Shown here: positions 57,119 through 64,000 of the stretch, piece by piece | Position numbering within the stretch: the stretch's first letter is position 1 | How the letters are laid out: each line of letters opens with the position of its first letter | Origin: Cytophagales bacterium | GTDB taxonomy: Bacteria > Bacteroidota > Bacteroidia > Cytophagales > Cytophagaceae | Length of the DNA stretch: 64,000 nucleotides | Direction: 5' to 3' | Assembly (NCBI GenBank): GCA_004294225.1 | Contig: REBA01000010.1 | Coordinates: 1 to 64,000, forward strand | Translations under genes and position numbers: made by a program | The notes under the pieces: model-generated | Databases searched by the model: none | The model's input: the letters and a program-made list of their open reading frames with translations, nothing else | Told to the model about the DNA's origin: nothing

Positions 57119-57814
57119 TTAAGAAAAAATACTATTTAATTCATCAAACACTTTTTTCATTCCTACCGTTGCCGAGTCTTTAATAATTTTTATATTATAA
57201 TGATTCGAAACAATGGGAACATTAATATCAATCAAGTATTTAATTGCATTATTTGGAACATAATCAATCAAACCAGCTGCTGGGTAAACTTGGAGTGAAG
57301 TACCAATAACAATAAATATTTGAGCCTCTGAGGCAATTTTATTTGCACGACCCATCATCGGCACTTCTTCACCAAACCATACAATGTGTGGTCTTAATTG
57401 AGCTCCCATTTCACACAAATCACCTTCTTTTAATTCCCAACCTTTTAGTTCATAAACTAATTGATTATCCTTGGTGCTTCTGGCCTTAAAAAGTTCTCCA
57501 TGAAGATGTATAACATTACTAGAGCCTGCCATTTCATGCAAAGCATCTACATTTTGAGTAATGATTATTACTTCAAATTTTTCTTCTAATTGAACTAAAA
57601 TTTCGTGAGCTAAATTGGGCTTTGCATTGATGGCTTGTTTCCTGCGTTGGTTATAAAAATCAAGAACAAGCGATTTGTTTTTGTTCCAACCATCAATAGA
57701 TGCTACTTGCATAATATCATATCCTTCCCACAAGCCGCCTGCATCTCTAAAGGTAGCTATTCCGCTCTCTGCACTTATTCCTGCTCCACTAAGCACTACT
57801 AATTTAGGTTTCAT
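57119..57814 (-). CDS. cobB: Sir2-family NAD-dependent protein deacylase (SIRT5-like)
   Basis: A 231-residue sirtuin. The start is the ATG at 57814; a three-codon longer frame begins TTG. NAD-binding motifs GAGISAESGIATFRDAGGLWE (10-30) and TQNVDALHE (86-94) and catalytic H105 (HLHGEL) are present. Y54 and R57 in FYNQRR form the YxxR acyl-binding motif of class III sirtuins, which prefer succinyl, malonyl or glutaryl lysine. The zinc cysteines are lost: the knuckle region ARSTKDNQ to GDLCEMG has a single cysteine. It removes acyl groups from lysines of metabolic enzymes. It is the first gene of a two-gene unit with DUF2721. Confidence 0.93.
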   Translation of the reverse strand: MKPKLVVLSGAGISAESGIATFRDAGGLWEGYDIMQVASIDGWNKNKSLVLDFYNQRRKQAINAKPNLAHEILVQLEEKFEVIIITQNVDALHEMAGSSNVIHLHGELFKARSTKDNQLVYELKGWELKEGDLCEMGAQLRPHIVWFGEEVPMMGRANKIASEAQIFIVIGTSLQVYPAAGLIDYVPNNAIKYLIDINVPIVSNHYNIKIIKDSATVGMKKVFDELNSIFS

Positions 57815-57824
57815 ATAATACAAA

Positions 57825-57854
57825 CCAGTTTGAATAGATAACTATTCAAACTGG
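57825..57854 (-). terminator. Terminator-like hairpin after the DUF2911 gene
   Basis: A perfect 13-bp stem (CCAGTTTGAATAG at 57825-57837, partner 57842-57854) with a 4-base loop lies between the DUF2911 stop and the sirtuin start. The T-tract is weak, so an attenuator or leader role is also possible. Confidence 0.6.
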
Positions 57855-57867
57855 AGTTTAATTCTAT

Positions 57868-58740
57868 TTATTTCTTTTTAGTTTTTTCAACAGAAACAGG
57901 CGAAGCAGATTTAGCTTCAGCGATAATTTTCTCATTAAACTTCACGTATTCTTCATTTTTGGCATTCTTAGCCATATCCATAGATTTCTGAGCAGTGGCT
58001 ATGGCACCTTTATAATCTTTCAATTTTAATTGAATTTTAGATTTAGTGTGCAATGTCCAAAATTGAGGATTCTTGTCAGTTGCAATTGTAATCCACTGTA
58101 GTGCTTGATTAAGGTCTCTATTGGTATCATAATAGTAGCCAGCTGCCTGTGAGAGTGCATTGGGGTCTAGGTCTGTTTTGGCTTTAATGTCAGCCATCAC
58201 TTTAGCATCTGCATCATATTCAAGTTTGAACTTAACAGCTGTCTTTTCCCAAGCTATTTCAAGCTCTGCTGAGGTTGGGGTAATGTTCACAAAGCTAATA
58301 GTGAAAGCTTCAACAAAATTTGGTATTGATTCTGATTTTACTTTAAAACGAACTATTTCTTGTTCATCCTTATACTCACCTGCACTTACCCATGGATTTT
58401 TACCAAAAATAATAGTCCATTCAGACAAGCTTGGTATAGAATATATGGCGTATTCTCCTGCTGCTATTTTTTTACCTTGTATAGCTATAGAATCACTTAT
58501 TGAAATCTTTGTAGGCGAATTTGCACCTGTTCTCCATATTTTTTCAAAGGGGACAACCTCACCGAAAATTTTTCTGCCTTTTGCTTGAGGTCTGCAATAA
58601 GAAACAGCGACCTCAGCCATTCCTATTTTTTGCATTACTTTAGCATCTGGACTTGGGCGAGGCATATTAATCTGGGCATTTGCTAGAAAAGATATACTGA
58701 ATAAAAAAGTAATCAGTAATATTTGGATTGTGTTTCTCAT
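57868..58740 (-). CDS. Exported DUF2911 protein with TPR-like C-terminus
   Basis: A 290-residue exported protein: signal peptide about 1-22 (LITFLFSISFLANAQ). The DUF2911 domain (about 25-175) has the start INMPRPSPDAKVMQKIGMAEVAVSYCRPQAKGRKIFG and RTGANSPTKISISD, followed by AAGEYAIYSIP and TIIFGKNPWVSAGEY. The C-terminal region about 195-285 is helical and TPR-like (ALSQAAGYYYDTNRDLNQALQW, LKDYKGAIATAQKSMDMAK). Function unknown. Monocistronic between two hairpins. Confidence 0.88.
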   Translation of the reverse strand: MRNTIQILLITFLFSISFLANAQINMPRPSPDAKVMQKIGMAEVAVSYCRPQAKGRKIFGEVVPFEKIWRTGANSPTKISISDSIAIQGKKIAAGEYAIYSIPSLSEWTIIFGKNPWVSAGEYKDEQEIVRFKVKSESIPNFVEAFTISFVNITPTSAELEIAWEKTAVKFKLEYDADAKVMADIKAKTDLDPNALSQAAGYYYDTNRDLNQALQWITIATDKNPQFWTLHTKSKIQLKLKDYKGAIATAQKSMDMAKNAKNEEYVKFNEKIIAEAKSASPVSVEKTKKK

Positions 58741-58771
58741 TTTTATTTGTGTTTAGTTTATCTAAAATTAG

Positions 58772-58797
58772 CTGATTTAATTTCTAATTCAAATCAG
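58772..58797 (-). terminator. Weak terminator-like hairpin after the NlpC/P60 gene
   Basis: A 7-bp stem CTGATTT/AAATCAG (58772-58778 and 58791-58797) with a 12-base loop lies 20 bases beyond the NlpC/P60 stop. The T-tract is poor. Confidence 0.3.
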
Positions 58798-58816
58798 ATA
58801 GATAACAAATCGCAAA

Positions 58817-59614
58817 TTACAAAACTCGCTTTAGATGGCTCAAATAATGAGAATATTGCTGACGCTCTGAATTATAAATCCCACGATTATCTAGTTGATC
58901 AATCCTAACTTCGCCAGATGCATGAAGTATTTGACCTCCATCTAAAACCATTCCTACATGAACAATTTTATTATCTTCATTTTTAAAGAAAGCCAGATCT
59001 CCACATATTGAATCTTCTATATTTACGAAAGTGCCTACTAAAGCTTGTTGCCACGCATCTCTAGGAATAGTTATTTGAAGTGCTCTAAAAATTTGTTGAC
59101 ACAAACCAGAACAATCTATCCCAAAATGTGACCTTCCTCCCCATAAATATGGGGCTGCAAGAAAACTATATGCAAAATCTAATACTTCGCCGTCAATTTT
59201 ATTATTGAGGATTGGTTCTTCGGGGGTAGATACAATTTCAGCTGTAGCGAAGCCTAAATCAACCTCCATCAATTCATTTAAAAAGGGCAATACACTTCCC
59301 GCCACTATGGGAAAACTAAAATTTGCAAATTGAACAACTGTTATTCCTTGTCGAGTAGATAAATGTTCTGTACTTTGATATGATTGATAATATTCTTCTG
59401 AAATAGATTTGTATTGTTTTTTATCTACCCAACCTTCATACTGGTCATAAGTAGATTGTATTTTAATCCATTTATTGTTTTCAGATATTTCAAGTATTCT
59501 AAAAGTTTCGCCAAAAAGCAACTGAGTAGTCATTTCTGATTTATCTGAAGATGTTTGCCTAACTGGTACTATACTCAGATGGCAAATTCCATATGAACTT
59601 TCTAAGGCTTTCAT
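58817..59614 (-). CDS. C40 NlpC/P60 peptidase with SH3 region
   Basis: A 265-residue cell-wall type hydrolase. The start is the ATG at 59614 (the frame extends one TTG codon further). An SH3b-like region (about 5-70: LSIVPVRQTSSDKSE, WIKIQSTYDQYEGWVDKK) precedes the NlpC/P60 domain (about 140-262): catalytic cysteine C168 in GGRSHFGIDCSGL, H219 in VHVGMVL and H231 in LHASGEV. The fold cleaves gamma-D-Glu to diamino-acid peptide bonds in peptidoglycan. It has no obvious signal peptide, which is common for this Bacteroidota group. It begins four bases after the PorP/SprF stop, so the two genes are cotranscribed. Confidence 0.92.
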   Translation of the reverse strand: MKALESSYGICHLSIVPVRQTSSDKSEMTTQLLFGETFRILEISENNKWIKIQSTYDQYEGWVDKKQYKSISEEYYQSYQSTEHLSTRQGITVVQFANFSFPIVAGSVLPFLNELMEVDLGFATAEIVSTPEEPILNNKIDGEVLDFAYSFLAAPYLWGGRSHFGIDCSGLCQQIFRALQITIPRDAWQQALVGTFVNIEDSICGDLAFFKNEDNKIVHVGMVLDGGQILHASGEVRIDQLDNRGIYNSERQQYSHYLSHLKRVL

Positions 59615-59618
59615 CAAG

Positions 59619-60728
59619 TTAATTAATATGTGGATGACCTGAAGAAGGTCTCAAATCATGATGAGGCTTAAGGTTTTTATTGCTTTTATAAAAATTGGGG
59701 CAAGGCAGCCTTCTCATAGGTTTCACCGTTTTAGGTTTGTGCTTATGAAGATAGGTAATATTCATTTCATGAGAGCCTCCTGTTCTAGATTGTGCTAATT
59801 TTGAAACTGTAAAATCATAACTATAAGTAAAGCTGAAAGAACCTAACATAAAACCAGCAATAACTACCATAGACTCATTATTGGGAAGCCGCCTATCATA
59901 ATTCTTTAACGGAATTCCACGATACCAAACTGCAACAATAATTTTATCATAAATACCATATAAACCTATATCTAATTGGTCAGACTTGCCTTGAAACTTG
60001 TAGTGTGCAGTAGGGGTGATACTAATATCTGTTTCCTCTTCCTCAAGGTAAGCCATTTGTTTGCTCTTTTTCAAAGGTATTTTATAACCTGCGGTAAACG
60101 AAACTTTCATTGGCAACCTACTTATTTCTCCTACAAAAGATTGATTAGGAAAATTCATGTGATGTGCTGCTGACGAAAACCAAAACTTTTTAGAATAAAG
60201 TAAAAGCCCAGAGCCAACCGAAGCCATATTTCTTCTAGGATTATTAAAGTTATTGCTTAATCCATTAAACCCAGAACTGTCATTAAATTGAGTAGGAAAT
60301 CTCAAACTAGAATAATTAAGGTATCTTGACAAAAAGTCGCCGCTTAAACCCGCCCTTACAGTGTATTTTGGACTCAGGTGTAATTCATAAGCATACTGAA
60401 GCCCTACTTGAGAAGAACTAATAACACTAGCTCCTTGATAGTCTTGGATTGCCATTAACCCAAACCCACTTCGATATTTATGAGAAAAACCATCTAAAGA
60501 AAACAAAGATGTAGTGAATTTCCCAGCCAAACTAGGCCATTGAAGTCTTTGGTGTAAAATTCCCCTTGTATTATGAGCACTTCCAGCAAATGCAGGATTC
60601 AAATAGATAGGTACAGCATAAAATTGTGAAAATTGAATATCCTGAGCTGTAACTATAGAACTAAGTAACAAGCCTACTAAAATAGAGAGCAAGGAATTAA
60701 ATAGCTTATGTTTCTTTATTTGTATCAA
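59619..60728 (-). CDS. PorP/SprF family type IX secretion membrane protein (second copy)
   Basis: A 369-residue outer-membrane beta-barrel. A signal peptide ends near residue 29 (SSIVTAQ), and the mature start DIQFSQFYAVPIYLNPAFAGSA is the PorP/SprF signature; HQRLQWPSL and FAITYSYDFTVSKLAQSRTGGSHEMNI-like strands follow, the latter being the typical closing segment. The C-terminal about 35 residues (KHKPKTVKPMRRLPCPNFYKS) are basic and extended, unlike the first copy. No type B cargo gene adjoins it; instead the next gene is a NlpC/P60 peptidase four bases on. The partner is therefore unknown. Confidence 0.9.
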   Translation of the reverse strand: MIQIKKHKLFNSLLSILVGLLLSSIVTAQDIQFSQFYAVPIYLNPAFAGSAHNTRGILHQRLQWPSLAGKFTTSLFSLDGFSHKYRSGFGLMAIQDYQGASVISSSQVGLQYAYELHLSPKYTVRAGLSGDFLSRYLNYSSLRFPTQFNDSSGFNGLSNNFNNPRRNMASVGSGLLLYSKKFWFSSAAHHMNFPNQSFVGEISRLPMKVSFTAGYKIPLKKSKQMAYLEEEETDISITPTAHYKFQGKSDQLDIGLYGIYDKIIVAVWYRGIPLKNYDRRLPNNESMVVIAGFMLGSFSFTYSYDFTVSKLAQSRTGGSHEMNITYLHKHKPKTVKPMRRLPCPNFYKSNKNLKPHHDLRPSSGHPHIN

Positions 60729-60825
60729 TATTATAAATGTAATGATTAAAGCAAATTAACAAAAAAATCAAGTTTTATAAATATAAATTAGCATTATAAG
60801 TAAATAAAATTTGGCTAATTAAATT

Positions 60826-62073
60826 CTACCTTAGATTTTTTCGAATAAAATTTAATACGTTAATACATGTAAGTTTGATGTTGTTTTCACGTAAATTTCC
60901 AAGATTAATTTTCTTAGCCACTGTTTTATATTCATCTGAATAGGCTATCCAAACAGTTCCCACAGGCTTTTCTTGAGTACCTCCATTAGGTCCTGCTATT
61001 CCAGAGCAAGCTACACCAATCGATGTTTTTAATAATTTTCTCACATGTTCTGCCATAAGCTTTACCACAGGCTCACTTACTGCTCCATGTTCTTCTAAAA
61101 TAGATTCTGACACCTTAAGTTGAGTCTGTTTAACATCATTGTGATAGGCAACTATACTTCCTTTGAAATAATTAGAACTTCCCGATACACTTGTCAATTG
61201 ATGAGCAATGTAACCACCAGTGCAGCTTTCAGCAGTAGCTAGAGACATTTTTTTATCTATCAACTGCTTTGCTATGTATTCTACTAAATTTATATCTTCT
61301 AAGCTATATACTTCTTCTTTAAGTTCAGCTAGGATTTTTTTAGCCCAATAATCGCATTGTTTTTGTGCTATTGACTTATCAGATTCAAAACAAGTTAATC
61401 TTAACTTAACTTCCCCTAATGAAGGTAAATAAGCTAATCTAACTTGATTGGGCAAAGCATCTTCTATTGGTTTAATTCTTTCTGCAATAATAGACTCTCC
61501 TATGCCAACAGTTTTTATCCACTGATGATAAATCGAAAACAATTTGTATTTATCTCTAATTAAAGGGATAACATCATTAGTAAACATGGCTTTCATTTCA
61601 AAAGGAACCCCTGGCATTGAAATAAAATTTTTACCTTCTTTCTCAAACCACATTCCTGGTGCTGTTCCATATTGATTATAAATAGGGGTGCAGGCAGTAG
61701 GTAAAGAGGCTTGAAGTCTATTCATTGGGCTTAATTCTCTCCCTCTTTTCTCAAAAAAAGCTTGAACGTCTTGAAGTGCTTTGAGATTAATTTCCTCTTC
61801 ACAGTCAAAAAATTGGCAAAAACACGACTTGGTGATATCATCATTAGTCGGTCCTAAACCTCCTGTAACTATAATTATATCTACATTGGATGCTGCACTT
61901 TTGAAAGCTCCCAATATTTCTGATCTTTCGTCTCCTATAGCTGTTTTTCTTTTTACCTTAACGCCTATATTATCTAATTGACTACTAATCCACTGAGAAT
62001 TAGTATCTGTGATTTGACCATAAAGTATTTCGTCGCCTATGGTAATGATTTCGGCGGTAATTAATTGTTCCAT
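60826..62073 (-). CDS. cinA: CinA family nicotinamide-nucleotide amidohydrolase
   Basis: A 415-residue CinA protein. The N-terminal molybdopterin-binding-like (COG1058) domain spans about 1-170 (ITIGDEILYGQITDTNSQWISSQL, IIVTGGLGPTNDDITK, GVPFEMKAM); the C-terminal CinA_C domain about 255-412 (LATAESCTGGYIAHQLTSVSGSSNYFKG, ACSGIAGPNGGTQEKPVGTVWIAY) is the NMN deamidase. Together they recycle the pyridine nucleotide and may act in damage response. The start is two bases after the glycosyltransferase stop, so it is the last gene of a pyrC-glycosyltransferase-cinA operon. Confidence 0.93.
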   Translation of the reverse strand: MEQLITAEIITIGDEILYGQITDTNSQWISSQLDNIGVKVKRKTAIGDERSEILGAFKSAASNVDIIIVTGGLGPTNDDITKSCFCQFFDCEEEINLKALQDVQAFFEKRGRELSPMNRLQASLPTACTPIYNQYGTAPGMWFEKEGKNFISMPGVPFEMKAMFTNDVIPLIRDKYKLFSIYHQWIKTVGIGESIIAERIKPIEDALPNQVRLAYLPSLGEVKLRLTCFESDKSIAQKQCDYWAKKILAELKEEVYSLEDINLVEYIAKQLIDKKMSLATAESCTGGYIAHQLTSVSGSSNYFKGSIVAYHNDVKQTQLKVSESILEEHGAVSEPVVKLMAEHVRKLLKTSIGVACSGIAGPNGGTQEKPVGTVWIAYSDEYKTVAKKINLGNLRENNIKLTCINVLNFIRKNLR

Positions 62074-62075
62074 TT

Positions 62076-63044
62076 TTAAATTCCTACATTATCAATCACC
62101 AAATAATCATTTTTCTTTGAAGAAGAAATATTCACCATTTCAGCAATATAGCCTGCTAAAAACAATTGTGTTCCTATCACTAACGCAACCAAAGCCAAAT
62201 AAAACCAAGTGTTATTTACAATATCTCTTCCTTTAATTTGATTAGCGATGTTATAAATTTTTTCTCCTATTAAAAACAAGGTAACAAAAAAGCCAAATAC
62301 AAAAGAAATCGTACCTAGGGTACCGAAAAAATGCATTGGTCTTTTTCTAAACTTAGATACAAAAGTTATTGATAACAAGTCTAAGAAACCAAAAATAAAT
62401 CTTTCTAAGCCAAATTTAGTAGTACCATATTTGCGTGCTTGGTGTTTTACAACTTTTTCTCCTATTTTATTAAATCCATTCCATTTTGCTATCACTGGAA
62501 TGTAACGATGCATTTCGCCATAGACTTCAATGTTTTTTACAACCCTATTTTTATAAGCCTTCAGTCCACAATTAAAATCATGTAAAGAAATCCCCGAAAT
62601 ATAGCTAGTAACTCCATTGAATAATTTTGTAGGAATCGTTTTAGAAATCGGATCATATCTTTTCTGTTTCCAGCCTGAGACCAAGTCATAACCTTCATTA
62701 ACTATCATATTATACAATGAGGGTATTTCTTCTGGGCTATCTTGAAGGTCAGCATCCATGGTAATCACTACTTCTCCTTGGCATTGTTGAAAACCAACTT
62801 GAAGTGCGGCAGACTTACCATAATTTCTTACAAACCGATGTCCTTTTATATTATTATTTTGTTGATTCAGTTTTTGTATTACTTGCCAAGAGTTATCAGT
62901 ACTACCGTCATCTATCAGTATTACTTCATAAGTAAAATGATGTTCCATCATTACTTTCTCAATCCAAGTACATAGCTCTTGCAATGATTCATCTTCATTC
63001 AAAAGTGGGATAACGATAGAAATTTGTTTACTAAAGTAACTCAT
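62076..63044 (-). CDS. Family 2 glycosyltransferase (dolichol-phosphate mannose synthase-like)
   Basis: A 322-residue GT-A enzyme. Motifs: VIPLLNEDESLQELC (nucleotide-sugar binding), LIDDGSTDNSW, RNYGKSAALQVGFQ and the metal-binding DxD in TMDADLQDSPEE. The catalytic domain ends near residue 230; two membrane helices follow (about 240-265 and 280-300), as in the ArnC/GtrB/DPM group that attaches sugars to undecaprenyl phosphate. The donor and acceptor are not readable. It lies ten bases after pyrC and two before cinA. Confidence 0.9.
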   Translation of the reverse strand: MSYFSKQISIVIPLLNEDESLQELCTWIEKVMMEHHFTYEVILIDDGSTDNSWQVIQKLNQQNNNIKGHRFVRNYGKSAALQVGFQQCQGEVVITMDADLQDSPEEIPSLYNMIVNEGYDLVSGWKQKRYDPISKTIPTKLFNGVTSYISGISLHDFNCGLKAYKNRVVKNIEVYGEMHRYIPVIAKWNGFNKIGEKVVKHQARKYGTTKFGLERFIFGFLDLLSITFVSKFRKRPMHFFGTLGTISFVFGFFVTLFLIGEKIYNIANQIKGRDIVNNTWFYLALVALVIGTQLFLAGYIAEMVNISSSKKNDYLVIDNVGI

Positions 63045-63054
63045 AAATAAATTA

Positions 63055-64000
63055 TTAATTAAAGACTCTATATTTTGATTTATTAAATACCGCCTTTACT
63101 TTTCCTTTCAACTTTTTTCCAATGAATGGAGTGTTTTTTGATTTTGATTTAATATCTCTCAGCTCTAGCACCCACTCTTCATTGGGAGAAAATAAGGTTA
63201 AGTTAGCCACGTGGTTTTCTTCTATTCTTGGCAATTTGGTTTTTAATATATTTCTTGGAGCATAGGTAAATTTATCAATTAATTTTTCTATATCCATAAC
63301 ACCATCCAATGCCATAGACAATGCACCATATGCAGTCTCTAAGCCTATCATTCCGAATTCTGCAAGGTCAAATTCTAGTTTCTTTGATTCTACATCTTGA
63401 GGGATATGATCGCTTACTATAACATCAATTGTACCGTCTATCAAATAAGTTTTTAGAAGTTCTGTATCTTCTGGCGAACGAAGTGGAGGATTCACTTTAA
63501 GATTGGTATCAAAAGATTTTATCAAAGTATCATCTAACAAAAGTTGATAAGCCGCAATATCACAAGTAACTGATAAACCATTCTGCTTAGCAATTTTAAT
63601 CATCTCTAAAGATTTAGGACTAGATATATGAGCAAAATGAAGTTTACCTCCTGTGTAATTTAATATACTTAAATCACGCTCTACCATTAACTCTTCTGCT
63701 ATTTTGGGGATTCCTTTTAAGCCCAACATTGTACTCTCAATACTTTCATTCATCTGCCCAAAATGGCTAATCTGATTATCTTCTGCGTGACTAATCAATA
63801 AAGCATCTAAAGGTTGCAGGTATTGGAGCGTTTTCAGCATCACATCTGAATGCCAAATCGGGAATTCTCCATCGGTAAAAGCTACTGCTCCTGCATGATG
63901 TAAATCCATCATTTCTGTAATTTCTTTTCCTTCTAAATTATGAGTAACAGCAGCCATCGGATGAATTTCTACCAACAAATCTCTACATTTTGATTTTATG
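63055..64000 (-). CDS. pyrC: Dihydroorotase, class I (5' end outside window)
   Basis: A partial dihydroorotase (pyrimidine step 3); the frame is open at the right edge, so the N-terminal HxH metal motif is missing. Seen: DGEFPIWHSD, the second metal-ligand histidine in ISHAED, LHFAHIS, the substrate-loop PPLRSPED, and the catalytic aspartate region VSDHIPQD followed by LEFDLAEFGMIGLETAYG. The shape is that of the longer class I enzymes that form a complex, not the short E. coli PyrC. The visible part is 315 residues. First gene of the operon with a glycosyltransferase and cinA. Confidence 0.9.
   Translation of the reverse strand, partial: IKSKCRDLLVEIHPMAAVTHNLEGKEITEMMDLHHAGAVAFTDGEFPIWHSDVMLKTLQYLQPLDALLISHAEDNQISHFGQMNESIESTMLGLKGIPKIAEELMVERDLSILNYTGGKLHFAHISSPKSLEMIKIAKQNGLSVTCDIAAYQLLLDDTLIKSFDTNLKVNPPLRSPEDTELLKTYLIDGTIDVIVSDHIPQDVESKKLEFDLAEFGMIGLETAYGALSMALDGVMDIEKLIDKFTYAPRNILKTKLPRIEENHVANLTLFSPNEEWVLELRDIKSKSKNTPFIGKKLKGKVKAVFNKSKYRVFN

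Noticed and set aside
1-64000. tRNA, rRNA, CRISPR array, insertion sequence or prophage
   Set aside because: No cloverleaf-like GC-rich segment, regularly spaced repeats, transposase or phage structural gene was seen in any gap; the recombinase at 15145 is of the housekeeping Xer type.

Overview
The window is an AT-rich (about one third G+C by eye), densely coded piece of a Bacteroidota chromosome. The evidence is three large cell-surface proteins ending in the type IX secretion system (T9SS) type B sorting domain, two PorP/SprF-family outer-membrane proteins, Bacteroidota-type families (DUF1573, DUF5777, DUF2911, BatD-like, a propeller hybrid sensor kinase), the phylum's TAnnTTTG -7 promoter box before several genes, and genes that mostly lack Shine-Dalgarno sites. 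I cannot place it more finely than phylum. No rRNA, tRNA, CRISPR array, insertion sequence or prophage was seen.

Layout. 1-7633: two giant adhesin-like T9SS type B cargo proteins followed with no gap by a PorP/SprF gene. 7801-12916: a lipoprotein, then on the minus strand a MacAB-like efflux operon (lipoprotein adaptor, permease, ATPase) and a fatty acid desaturase with a striking hairpin touching its start codon. 13072-16725: minus-strand aroQ, class V aminotransferase and rnhA, tightly coupled; then xerD and a RelE/ParE toxin-antitoxin pair. 16858-25202: HU, a possible small RNA, a VOC protein, a dienoyl-CoA reductase-like SDR, gyrA, a TPR protein, an MFS transporter and gltA. 25350-39616: menC-like enolase-superfamily gene, a giant hybrid sensor kinase, htpG, manA, glyS, a multi-membrane-segment NtrY-like kinase that is split by a frameshift, and a SpoU methylase. 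39680-48763: a third giant T9SS protein with an IgGFc-binding-like N-terminus, dnaA, a 691-bp AT-rich gap with two perfect DnaA boxes (candidate oriC), asnS and a DUF1573 protein. 48933-52656: BatD-like gene, aroC, an Nfu protein and a decayed DUF1287 gene. 52689-64000: a series of exported or envelope proteins (S1/P1-like nuclease, DUF5777, YceI, thioredoxin-like, DUF2911, NlpC/P60 coupled to a second PorP/SprF), a sirtuin, two SDR/DUF genes, and a pyrC-GT2-cinA operon that runs off the right edge.

How it fits together. Most of the window is core housekeeping: replication (dnaA, gyrA, HU, candidate oriC), translation (glyS, asnS), shikimate and menaquinone steps (aroQ, aroC, menC), central carbon (gltA, manA) and pyrimidines (pyrC). 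The accessory part is surface biology: type B cargo with dedicated PorP/SprF partners, sensor kinases and envelope enzymes. The most notable non-textbook observations are the desaturase leader hairpin, the frameshifted kinase, the candidate origin, the disulfide-type tandem repeats in the first adhesin, and the possible small RNA beside HU. I did not find a clearly new multi-gene system; the T9SS cargo/PorP modules are the nearest candidates.
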